Source of the DNA: B1-G15 sp964346135 | GTDB taxonomy: Archaea > Thermoproteota > Bathyarchaeia > Bathyarchaeales > Bathyarchaeaceae | Reading direction: 5' to 3' | DNA: 9,763 nt | Assembly (NCBI GenBank): GCA_964346135.1 | Contig: CAYFTS010000055.1 | Location: 1-9,763, forward strand | The notes under the pieces: model-generated | What the model was told of the DNA's origin: nothing | What the model saw: the letters and a program-made list of their open reading frames with translations, nothing else | Databases searched by the model: none | Shown: piece by piece, positions 1-5,639 of the stretch | How positions within the stretch are numbered: position 1 is the first letter of the stretch | How the letters are laid out: each line of letters starts with the position of its first letter | Made by a program: the position numbers and the translations under genes

Positions 1-168
1 AAACTGGCAGCGATTGAAGCGGAACAGAAGACTTTGGAGGAAGAGACGAATATCATCAGAGAGAAGACGGCAATTCGGGAATTACAGGAACTGGTGAGGA
101 AAAAGCAAGCTGAACTTGCGCGGGCGCGTCTCATCCGAAGAACCGAACTAGAAGAAAAACCGAAATGA
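1..168 (+). CDS. C-terminal end of a coiled-coil protein (5' end outside window)
   Basis: Frame 1 is open from the window edge to a TGA at 166-168 and gives 55 residues. They are almost all Glu, Lys, Arg, Gln, Ala, Leu and Ile, with hydrophobic residues at roughly heptad spacing (for example IREKTAIRELQELVRKK). This is the pattern of a long alpha-helix or coiled coil. The missing N-terminal part would be needed to name the protein. The stop codon overlaps an ATG (ATGA, 165-168), the usual form of translational coupling, but the frame that follows breaks after 20 codons. That the fragment is coding is fairly secure from composition; its function is unknown. Confidence 0.6.
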   Translation, partial: KLAAIEAEQKTLEEETNIIREKTAIRELQELVRKKQAELARARLIRRTELEEKPK

Positions 169-395
169 CCAAACTATTTGCAAATCCTAAAGACTGCAAA
201 GAAAACTATGGCTTTCACATCGAGTGATATGTGTGCTCTATTCCTTGCACTAGATATCGTCGGTCGCTGGAGATTCTCTTTGGAAACCAGCTGAACAACC
301 GGGCGATATTGGATTTCAACGTGTGTAATGTAGCGAACCGAAAAAGGCAAAAGGCGCGGATTCTAGAAACTAGTGCAAGCGAGTGAGGGTTTTTT
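169..395 (+). other. Gene-poor stretch with an interrupted reading frame
   Basis: No intact gene is visible. An ATG at 165 that overlaps the preceding stop opens a frame of 20 codons to TGA at 225-227. The same frame then stays open for 52 codons to TGA at 384-386. This could be a gene broken by one stop, or chance. The translated pieces (MTKLFANPKDCKENYGFHIE, then YVCSIPCTRYRRSLEILFGN and onward) match no family I recognise. No clear TATA box or terminator was seen. Confidence 0.3.
385..389 (+). promoter_or_regulatory. Shine-Dalgarno site for the GTG start at 396
   Basis: GAGGG lies six bases before the GTG at 396 and supports that GTG as the start. Confidence 0.5.
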
Positions 396-1181
396 GTGCC
401 TATAACAATTGCGAAGCCTCTAAAGTTCCACTACGCTCCCCCAATCCTATACCTCTTTGACGTCCACGAATTATTCCAGAAGTATCCCAATATGTACGGC
501 CAAATCGGAGTTCGGATTCGTCTCTATGTAAACCGGATCTACAACGAAGCGCTCAAAATTGTCAATGAACCTAGAATTGGTTGTCTTCTAGATGTGGTTC
601 ACCAAAAAGTCGGTCAACCGCTAGCTTCTAGAGCCTTTCTAGACATAACTCATGTTGCATCAAAACTGGGAATACCCCAAAACTACATTGTTGAAGTGTT
701 GGCCATCAATTTCGTGCTCAGAGATGAAACGGGAAAAGTCACTGAATCTCCCATATTCCCAAACGAGATTAGAGTTGACGTTCAAGATGAAAATCTTAGG
801 GTTCGGGTGGAAGAGGAAGCTGAGACGCTAAAGAAATTAGGCGAAGGCTTTGAAATTGTGGCTCTCCTCTACAAAGCGGGTCTCAACGATCCAGCCTATG
901 AACTAACGGATGCACTGGTGAAATTCGACAAAAACGACTACAAAGGCATGATGCGATCCTACTCAAAAGTTTTGAAAGGCTTTCAGATTTTGGCGAAGAA
1001 CGAGATCACCGACACAAAAACTACCGCTAAAGAGCTGAAAGATTTTCTGGACAAAACGCAAAGTCTCCTGACAAGTTTTGGAAAAGATTATGGCGCACGA
1101 GCCCTTGTGGAGGAAGGCATATTCGTCCGCAATCTTATCTTGGCGACGTCGAAGTACTTGATAGACAAACTCAAAAGCTAG
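396..1181 (+). CDS. Hypothetical soluble protein, 261 aa
   Basis: I do not recognise this family. The start is GTG at 396, with GAGGG six bases upstream. There is no signal peptide or membrane segment, so it should be cytoplasmic. The N-terminal half (about residues 1-125) is mixed alpha/beta, containing HYAPPILYLFDVHELFQKYP and later VRIRLYVNRIYNEALKIV. Residues 125-150 are acidic (VDVQDENLRVRVEEEAETLKK). The C-terminal 110 residues are strongly helical, with a long charged helix near 205-230 and a closing hydrophobic helix (FVRNLILATSKYLIDKL). The helical tail vaguely recalls HEPN-type bundles, but no Rx4-6H motif is present, so that is only a guess. The stop abuts decayed sugar-nucleotide genes, so a recombination junction may lie just after it. 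Confidence 0.75.
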   Translation: MPITIAKPLKFHYAPPILYLFDVHELFQKYPNMYGQIGVRIRLYVNRIYNEALKIVNEPRIGCLLDVVHQKVGQPLASRAFLDITHVASKLGIPQNYIVEVLAINFVLRDETGKVTESPIFPNEIRVDVQDENLRVRVEEEAETLKKLGEGFEIVALLYKAGLNDPAYELTDALVKFDKNDYKGMMRSYSKVLKGFQILAKNEITDTKTTAKELKDFLDKTQSLLTSFGKDYGARALVEEGIFVRNLILATSKYLIDKLKS

Positions 1182-1366
1182 AGGAAGATGATTGCATGCA
1201 TGCCTTAACAGTCTACTTCGTAATAAAACTCTACAATTATCAAAATCCAGACGAAATCCGAAGACCATGGAACGACCCAAAAATAGTTCCAACAGAAATA
1301 AGCGGCAAGAAAGATTATCCGCGCGTCGGCAAACCATGAAACTGGTTCCGCCCGTCACATAAGTAG
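1182..1366 (+). pseudogene. Remnant: C-terminus of an RmlC-like sugar-nucleotide epimerase
   Basis: The frame ending at TAG 1364-1366 reads MHALTVYFVIKLYNYQNP, then DEIRRPWNDPKIVPTEISG, then KKDYPRVGKP-stop-NWFRPSHK. The tyrosine/asparagine-rich segment followed by RRPWNDP resembles the C-terminus of archaeal dTDP-4-dehydrorhamnose 3,5-epimerase-like cupins (from memory). A TGA at 1337-1339 sits where TGG (Trp) would restore KPWNWF. No start or cupin core is present, because the fragment begins right after the preceding gene's stop. The next pseudogene follows with a preserved ribosome binding site, so the pair looks like a slice of an old sugar operon. The pseudogene status is well supported; the exact family is inferred. 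Confidence 0.55.
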
Positions 1367-1481
1367 GGAGTGGCAACCAATGAGAGTTCTATTGACAGGT
1401 GAAGCGGGCTAAATAAGCTCAATCCTATCTAGAATCCTGCTGGAAGAGCATGTATGTATAACATTTGGGACACTTAAGCCA
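1366..1481 (+). pseudogene. Remnant: N-terminus of an NAD-dependent epimerase/dehydratase (extended SDR)
   Basis: GGGAG at 1366-1370 sits nine bases before ATG 1380. The frame reads MRVLLTGEAG, TAA (1410-1412), then ISSILSRILLEEHVCITFGT. Extended SDR epimerases begin M-(R/K)-V-L-(V/L)-T-G-G-A-G-F-I-G-S-x-L-x-x-x-L-L-x-E-G-H-x-V. The match covers the first beta strand, the GxxGxxG nucleotide-binding turn and the first helix. In this copy one glycine of the turn is Glu, Phe is replaced by a stop, and the next Gly is Ser. Similarity ends by about 1481, so everything after the first alpha-helix is gone. The remnant cannot bind NAD as read. Its position directly behind the RmlC-like remnant is the usual neighbourhood for surface-glycan sugar genes. 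Confidence 0.65.
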
Positions 1482-1594
1482 TAATAACCTGGTGGCGACA
1501 GATAACGCGTTGTACGTCGCCATTGCCGTACGCTGGATTCCTTTCTGCCAAAACTTCTGCGACGTACATTCTGCACTTTTGCCGCATACGTGAA
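1482..1594 (+). repeat. Non-coding stretch with overlapping inverted repeats
   Basis: TGTACGTCGC (1511-1520) is an exact 10-bp inverted match to GCGACGTACA (1559-1568), with a 38-base loop. The left arm also pairs upstream: TGGCGAC (1493-1499) with GTCGCCA (1516-1522). The two pairings cannot form together. No coding potential was seen. This could be the ends of a small degenerate element or an untranslated structure. Confidence 0.4.
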
Positions 1595-1735
1595 AGTCCA
1601 TGATTTTCTGGAGTCAAGGTGGAGTCAAAATGGAGTCAGAGTGGAGTCAACTGGAGCTAGTCCATGATCTTTTAGCCCAAAGTCCAAGTTTTTTCGGAGC
1701 AAAAGTGGCTCCAAAGTGGCTCCGACTCGGAGTCG
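1595..1735. repeat. Two mutually inverted 11-bp tandem arrays
   Basis: TGGAGTCA begins at 1609, 1620, 1631 and 1642, an exact 11-base period, followed by a degenerate unit (TGGAGCTAG) at 1652. Downstream, AAAGTGGCTCC occurs twice in perfect tandem (1702-1712 and 1713-1723), again with period 11. TGGCTCCA is the wobble complement of TGGAGTCA, so the arrays can fold on each other as 7-8-bp stems separated by 3-base internal loops. AGTCCATGAT flanks the first array as a direct repeat (1595-1604 and 1659-1668). The near-palindrome CGACTCGGAGTCG (1723-1735) closes the region. Reading frames through here are by-products of the repeats. Confidence 0.7.
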
Positions 1736-1923
1736 TACCTGTAAGGGTGGATACAGAAAAAAATTGTTTATTAAATAAAAGTGCTCGATATGTTTCCGGA
1801 AGGTTGCATGCATGCAAATGCAGAAAATTCAAAATTGCATTCAAAATTTCAGTTCTTTCATCTCAAACAACCACTTTATCTTTTGCTTTTGAAATTTTCA
1901 TCACACTCAATAGCGTTCCATAG
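1736..1923. other. AT-rich non-coding stretch with a dispersed repeat
   Basis: No gene is supported. TTTATTAAATAAA at 1768-1780 could be a TATA-type box, although it lies about 150 bases before the next reading frame. ATTCAAAATT is repeated at 1827-1836 and 1839-1848 (period 12). The TGCATGCATGC repeat in this stretch is listed separately. Confidence 0.4.
1790..1817 (+). repeat. Dispersed intergenic repeat containing palindrome TTGCATGCATGCAA
   Basis: TTGCATGCATGCAA (1804-1817) is a perfect 14-bp palindrome. Its TGCATGCATGC core also occurs at 1193-1203 and 9673-9683. The left side, ATGTTTCCGGAAGGTTGC (1790-1807), matches the last 18 bases of the window on the opposite strand at 17 of 18 positions. 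A chance origin for this combination is unlikely. Confidence 0.55.
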
Positions 1924-2562
1924 TTGTTTTGTATTTATTTCCGTCCATATGCATTTATTAGGAAGTTTCAAAAAGAAAGTAGTCCAGTTTCTTATGAGGC
2001 AAAAGAGTTGGTGAACTCCGGTTCTATCCGAGAGAACTTCTCGAAACTTCTCAGCAAGCTTCCCGTAAAGTTGCGCAAAGTTTTGTTTTTCCCCCTCAAA
2101 AAAAGGGGAATTCTAGTCTCAATGTTGATGGCAGCTACACTCATATCAATCTCAACTCTTACCATAGTGGGTTTGGAGTTAGTCTATCCTTCAATAATCA
2201 TCGGCAGCGGAGGAACGGTAAACCTGCCCATCGGCGTTGGGTTTTATTGGAACAGCAACTGCACTATTCCCGTTTGGTTCGTAGATTGGGGAGACATTGA
2301 GCCGGGGTCAATTAGAAATGTAACTTTTTTTGTTAGGAATGAGGGAAGCCAATCCCTAAGACTGAACATCACGGCAGAAAACTGGAGTCCAATAGAAGCT
2401 GCAAGCTACATGACATTCAGCATGAACTACATGGATTCAGCCATCAATCCCCAAGAAATAATTCAAATCACACTGAGCCTAACAACCTCGTCGCAAATAG
2501 AACAAATAACAAGTTTCAGATTCGACATCAACGTGGGCATCATTCCCGTTTCAGAAATTTGA
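1924..2562 (+). CDS. Membrane-anchored extracellular beta-sandwich-like protein
   Basis: Counting from the first possible start (TTG 1924), residues 1-61 are basic and cytoplasmic. Residues 62-90 are one membrane segment preceded by KKRG, so the C-terminal 120 residues face outside. That domain (VGFYWNSNCTIPVWFVDWGD, then IEPGSIRNVTFFVRNEGSQS and strands to the end) follows the pattern of small Ig-like domains common as lone surface proteins in Bathyarchaeia-like genomes: a Trp-Gly turn, the phrase EPGS-x-x-N-V-T-x-x-V-R-N-E-G, and a late N-P-x-x-x-x-x-x-T-L-x-L strand. Four sequons (NCT, NVT, NIT, NWS) suggest N-glycosylation. No clear Shine-Dalgarno site supports TTG 1924. Later starts at TTG/GTG 2008/2011, TTG 2071, TTG 2083 or ATG 2122 would keep the domain. 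The gene converges on its right neighbour. Confidence 0.7.
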   Translation: MFCIYFRPYAFIRKFQKESSPVSYEAKELVNSGSIRENFSKLLSKLPVKLRKVLFFPLKKRGILVSMLMAATLISISTLTIVGLELVYPSIIIGSGGTVNLPIGVGFYWNSNCTIPVWFVDWGDIEPGSIRNVTFFVRNEGSQSLRLNITAENWSPIEAASYMTFSMNYMDSAINPQEIIQITLSLTTSSQIEQITSFRFDINVGIIPVSEI

Positions 2563-2680
2563 ACTGAGTATAATGTACTGGCAATAGATTCTGTGTGCTC
2601 ACTTGCGTCCAAGAGTAGGATCAAAACTAGGTTAGCATAAGCCTGCCGCGAAGCAATGGGGTGCAACCATGTTGCTATCC

Positions 2681-3259
2681 TTAGATCGTAACCCGCGAAA
2701 AGTTTAGTTTCTTACTTTTGACTCCAAATACGGCCAGAGCTCCGAATAACGCGATCACTGCTGCTACGGTTCCGAATGGTACCTCTGGAACCGCGTGCCA
2801 CGATATTGCCCTTATAGCCATGATAGGATACGGGTTTGGTCCCTTTAGTTTACCGTCATCGCCGATGAACAGTGCTTGGACACCCCAGTCCCCCAGCATG
2901 TCTATGGTCTGAGTGTCATAAGCATCATATATGGGGTCTCCGTCCCAAGTGTCACTGCTAAGTGCGAGATCTTTTGGGTCTGAATCCCAACTGCTGCCGT
3001 TTGGGCGAATCCATCTAAATACCACTTGTGTGGCAGTGGATCCTTCAATCGGAGTTATAGTTGTGCAAGCCCTTACTGTGGCATCCTCACCCACGAGAAT
3101 TTGACCGCCATCCCATGGCCATCTGGTAATGGCATATCCTGAATTCAAAGCATTGAGGCTGCCTACAGAATCCTTCAGTTCGTCTGCATACGCTAATCCA
3201 CTGCATGCAATGAGTATACCTAGGAAAAGTGTCACGAACACAGATAATTTATGTTTCAT
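2681..3259 (-). CDS. Small secreted protein with archaeosortase-type C-terminal sorting signal
   Basis: The start ATG (3259) is preferred over the in-frame GTG at 3268 because GAAGTGA sits six bases before it and a signal peptide then begins at MKHK. Residues 1-25 are a signal peptide: a basic start, a hydrophobic core, and AYA before DE as a likely cleavage site. LIAC at 16-19 could instead act as a lipobox. The mature domain of about 130 residues (WPWDGGQILVGEDATVRACT, later DWGVQALFIGDDGKL) looks like an all-beta domain. The C-terminus is VPEVPFG at about 157, then an 18-residue hydrophobic segment, then KSKK and a 10-residue tail. That three-part order is the PEF-CTERM class processed by archaeosortases, here with Val where Phe is usual. 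There is one sequon (NGS). The ligand or role is unknown. Confidence 0.75.
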   Translation of the reverse strand: MKHKLSVFVTLFLGILIACSGLAYADELKDSVGSLNALNSGYAITRWPWDGGQILVGEDATVRACTTITPIEGSTATQVVFRWIRPNGSSWDSDPKDLALSSDTWDGDPIYDAYDTQTIDMLGDWGVQALFIGDDGKLKGPNPYPIMAIRAISWHAVPEVPFGTVAAVIALFGALAVFGVKSKKLNFSRVTI

Positions 3260-3265
3260 TATGTT

Positions 3266-3307
3266 CACTTCTGTAATTTTATGTGTACGCTGGGAGCCTA
3301 ATAAGTA
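3266..3307 (-). promoter_or_regulatory. Promoter and ribosome binding site of the sorted surface protein
   Basis: On the minus strand a TATA-like TACTTATTAGG (3307-3297) lies about 25-30 bases before a predicted transcript start near 3273. GAAGTGA (3272-3266) follows, six bases before ATG 3259. The leader would be only about 15 bases. Confidence 0.35.
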
Positions 3308-3443
3308 TCTATGGAAATGTCGTTAGTGTGTTCTAGATTCGCCTTCTAGTATGGTTTCCTATGTTCATGAATGCATGGAAGAAAACATGGCCAACAGCAA
3401 GATTGCTTCTATGTGTTCACCGATTTTTTATCTTCTTGGAGGT

Positions 3444-3450
3444 AAAAAAA
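3444..3450 (-). terminator. Oligo-T terminator behind the beta-helix gene
   Basis: On the minus strand a run of seven T occurs 28 bases after the TGA of the beta-helix gene. Archaeal RNA polymerase often stops at such runs without a hairpin. Confidence 0.35.
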
Positions 3451-3477
3451 GCATGCCGACGTGAAAGACGATTAGGG

Positions 3478-4899
3478 TCAGATATAGTTGTTGTACATTA
3501 TTGTTGCTTCGGAACCTGCATTGTTTGTAATTGCTTCGGTGAGAGTATTGTACATCACTGTTATGGTTTGTGAACTGGCACTAATGAATACGCTTGGTTT
3601 GGAGGATTGCGTGTATAATATGCTGTTACTTTGTATGTCAATCTGACTTGGAGAACTTTTCAGATAGATAGCTCCCTCTCCATCTGTAGTTGAGGGTTGG
3701 GTACATGAGTTGCTGATGGTGTTGTTCCAGATTTTGACATCAAAGGCACTACCTTCACCATCACCAATCTTTATTGCGGCTTCTTCTGTGTTAGAAATGG
3801 TGTTGTTTCTGATGATGTGGTTTCTGTTATGTGAGTCTATTTGTATGCCATTTCTTCCGGCGTTCTGGATCTTATTGTTTATTATTGTGACGTCTACGAC
3901 GTCAATAATGTGTTCAGATGAAACATAATGCATGCCTATGCCGTCACGTGCGGTGAAGGAAATATCGTTGTTTTCAATGACAACGTGTTGGAAGTTGTAT
4001 CCGGTGATTCCCCAACCCGTATTGTGTATCACGTTGTCACGTACTGTAACGTAGAAAGTTTGATCCAATGAATCGCCGTCAATTACGACGCCTGAACCAG
4101 CGCCTTGTCGTGTTCCAGAAACGGTGTTGTTGGAAACCAGAACGTTTGAACTTCCGTATATCACAATGTTGTCCATCCAAGGATCTATTCCAATGTTATT
4201 AATGACCCTTACGTTGTTCGACCTGGCGATGACGTAATTGTCGTAAAAGAGGTTGTTATACTCCAATTTTCCGTTATCGTGTGCAATATTGTTTGCGATT
4301 CTAATGTCCGAGGAATAACGAGCATATATGCCTCTTGCCCAACAGTTGTTTGCTTCTACCTCTTCGACCGTAACATGTGAACTTTCTAGAATGAAGATTC
4401 CAACTCCCTTGTTTGTTCTCCAGTCGGATATATGTTGGTTCTCTTTGTTTCCCTCAATTCTAAAGTTAGAGAAATGAACATTTTGTTCATTAACAACTTT
4501 AAGAATCCATGTGTTCGTGTTGTCTTCAGCAAAGATAACTGACTCTCTACCCAGTCCGTTGATGGTGATTCCTGAATGTATGACGTCAACGTAAGTAGAG
4601 AAGTTGAATTGACCGACACCAATTTCTATCGTTCCCCCATTAGACAAGTTTCCGATTGCCCAATTGAACACTGTTGAAGCCTTACTTGCGGATGCATATA
4701 TTTCTCCAGTCGTCCCATTATGCAAGTAGTATCCATTGAGACCTACTGATATTAGATATGCATTCATGCCTGGATAATTTACCCAACCACCAGAAAACAA
4801 CGTTCTTTCGTTAACAACTACATTTGCTAATGTGGCCAAGGGCGCAATAGTCAGTATGAGAAACCAGAAGGTTCCCATTTTTCTCAAATGATATGTCAT
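3478..4899 (-). CDS. Secreted right-handed parallel beta-helix protein
   Basis: The product has 473 residues. The start ATG at 4899 has AGGGA five bases upstream. Residues 8-27 form a hydrophobic signal peptide or anchor. Residues about 75-120 carry the pectate-lyase-superfamily opening: GGTIEIGVGQFNF, then HSGITINGLGRESVIF. From about 150 to the end come repeated rungs of 20-25 residues with Asn ladders (VTVEEVEANN, IRIANNI, VRVINNI, VLVSNNTVSG, VVIENNDIS, VTIINNKI, HIIRNNTIS, VKIWNNTIS). This is the NosD/PbH1 type of fold. Six N-x-S/T sequons suggest glycosylation. No catalytic site was recognised and no C-terminal sorting signal or membrane segment is present, so it may be a shed or signal-anchored adhesin or polysaccharide-binding or -cleaving protein. 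It is divergent from the gene at 5081. Confidence 0.85.
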   Translation of the reverse strand: MTYHLRKMGTFWFLILTIAPLATLANVVVNERTLFSGGWVNYPGMNAYLISVGLNGYYLHNGTTGEIYASASKASTVFNWAIGNLSNGGTIEIGVGQFNFSTYVDVIHSGITINGLGRESVIFAEDNTNTWILKVVNEQNVHFSNFRIEGNKENQHISDWRTNKGVGIFILESSHVTVEEVEANNCWARGIYARYSSDIRIANNIAHDNGKLEYNNLFYDNYVIARSNNVRVINNIGIDPWMDNIVIYGSSNVLVSNNTVSGTRQGAGSGVVIDGDSLDQTFYVTVRDNVIHNTGWGITGYNFQHVVIENNDISFTARDGIGMHYVSSEHIIDVVDVTIINNKIQNAGRNGIQIDSHNRNHIIRNNTISNTEEAAIKIGDGEGSAFDVKIWNNTISNSCTQPSTTDGEGAIYLKSSPSQIDIQSNSILYTQSSKPSVFISASSQTITVMYNTLTEAITNNAGSEATIMYNNYI

Positions 4900-4904
4900 T
4901 TTTT

Positions 4905-4945
4905 TCCCTGGTTTGCTGAATAAGTTTGGAGTTAGTTATATTTAA
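4905..4945 (-). promoter_or_regulatory. Promoter and ribosome binding site of the beta-helix gene
   Basis: On the minus strand TTAAATATAA (4945-4936) is a good TATA box. A transcript start about 25 bases later would fall near 4915. AGGGA (4909-4905) then sits five bases before ATG 4899. Confidence 0.5.
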
Positions 4946-4983
4946 TCTTAATTCAAACTACATATTAAATCTTTTGTCTTACG

Positions 4984-4995
4984 TTATAATATATA
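4984..4995 (+). promoter_or_regulatory. TATA-like box, distal promoter candidate for the gene at 5081
   Basis: TTATAATATATA is followed by a GC-rich stretch. Initiation near 5018 would give a leader of about 60 bases containing a small hairpin (CGAAC-TAGAT-GTTCG, 5018-5032). Confidence 0.35.
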
Positions 4996-5044
4996 CCCCT
5001 CGCGGCAAGGTGTCGGCGAACTAGATGTTCGACTGCTACGGAAA

Positions 5045-5064
5045 AATATTCTAGAATATTAATA
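5045..5064 (+). promoter_or_regulatory. Perfect 16-bp palindrome overlapping a proximal TATA element
   Basis: AATATTCTAGAATATT (5045-5060) is an exact palindrome ending 20 bases before ATG 5081. It runs into TATTAATAAAT (5057-5067), which is placed well for a leaderless transcript. No Shine-Dalgarno site precedes 5081, in keeping with leaderless translation. A dimeric regulator bound here would cover the TATA box, so it is a plausible operator. Confidence 0.45.
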
Positions 5065-5080
5065 AATCTTATATTCACGC

Positions 5081-5551
5081 ATGTCACATTTCATGAGTAA
5101 AACCATTGTCTTTGGTATGTCGGGTAGCGGTGCAGATAGAGTGATGGATAGAGCTTTTGGTCTTGGTCATGCTGAGTTGCGGAACGCTTTGCGCGAAGCA
5201 CATAGGAGGCGGAGGATTTGGCGTAGAGCTAAGATGGTTCATAAAGGTCTACTAGAGGCATGTGTAGGATTTACAAGAAGTGGAGCTAGGATTGTTGATG
5301 CAACTGTGATGAAAAGACTTCGCGTAGCTTTCAGGGAGCTGAGAATCATTAGCAGGCGTTTGCGCATTCTTATGGATGGGGAGATAGAAGCTTTGCGGAT
5401 GCTCACTGGATATAAGGAGAAGGGTGTGTTCAGATGGATCCCCCAGCTTGAGACATGGCTAAGAGATGAAGCTTACAAGTTTTGGCTCGGCACCATGCAA
5501 ACCACGCTAAAAGATAACGTTCATCTAATGATTGGAGTGGAGGCGGGTTAG
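5081..5551 (+). CDS. Arginine-rich hypothetical protein, 156 aa
   Basis: I do not recognise this family. The ATG at 5081 has no Shine-Dalgarno site and may be leaderless; ATG 5093 (MSKTIVFGMS) is an alternative. About 22 of 156 residues are Arg against 8 Lys, unlike the Lys-rich neighbours. There is no signal peptide or membrane segment. A Gly/Ser-rich start (FGMSGSGADR) does not match the Walker A pattern. It is followed by helical, highly basic stretches (LREAHRRRRIWRRAK near 37-51; MKRLRVAFRELRIISRRLRI near 79-98) and an aromatic C-terminal part (FRWIPQLETWLRDEAYKFWL). The basic helices suggest binding to nucleic acid, another polyanion or the membrane surface, which is inference only. It precedes the glycosyltransferase run by 88 bases on the same strand. 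The palindrome upstream hints at autoregulation. Confidence 0.65.
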   Translation: MSHFMSKTIVFGMSGSGADRVMDRAFGLGHAELRNALREAHRRRRIWRRAKMVHKGLLEACVGFTRSGARIVDATVMKRLRVAFRELRIISRRLRILMDGEIEALRMLTGYKEKGVFRWIPQLETWLRDEAYKFWLGTMQTTLKDNVHLMIGVEAG

Positions 5552-5639
5552 GTTAGCTGTAATATTAAGCGCGCGTTTTCTTCCAAGTTTTCAAAACATA
5601 GTGACAACAAACCGGGCATTATAGGACGTTAGCGTCAAA

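Noticed and set aside
225..227. TGA read as selenocysteine
   Set aside because: No SECIS-like hairpin was seen, the family is unknown, and the frame has little coding character.
963..1376. 137-codon minus-strand frame
   Set aside because: It lies antisense to the end of the 396 gene and to the RmlC-like remnant, whose plus-strand reading is recognisable. Its product is Cys/Arg/Leu-rich without motifs.
1595..1735. Tandem units considered as a CRISPR array
   Set aside because: The unit is 11 bases with 3-base gaps; there are no unique spacers of about 30 bases and no cas genes.
1600..1923. Open frame of 107 codons across the 11-bp arrays
   Set aside because: Its N-terminal half is just the translated repeats, it has no ribosome site, and its composition is not protein-like. 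The opposite-strand frames over 1625-1844 fail for the same reason.
2563..2680. Terminator or small RNA between the convergent genes
   Set aside because: Only a weak 5-bp hairpin (GCAAC-CAT-GTTGC) and no T-run were found, which is not enough for a call.
3129..3573. Plus-strand frames opposite the sorted protein and the end of the beta-helix gene
   Set aside because: They overlap well-supported minus-strand genes or their promoter and terminator region, and show no family motif.
5081..5551. FGMSGSGADR considered as a P-loop
   Set aside because: It lacks the GK(S/T) that a Walker A motif requires, and no Walker B follows.
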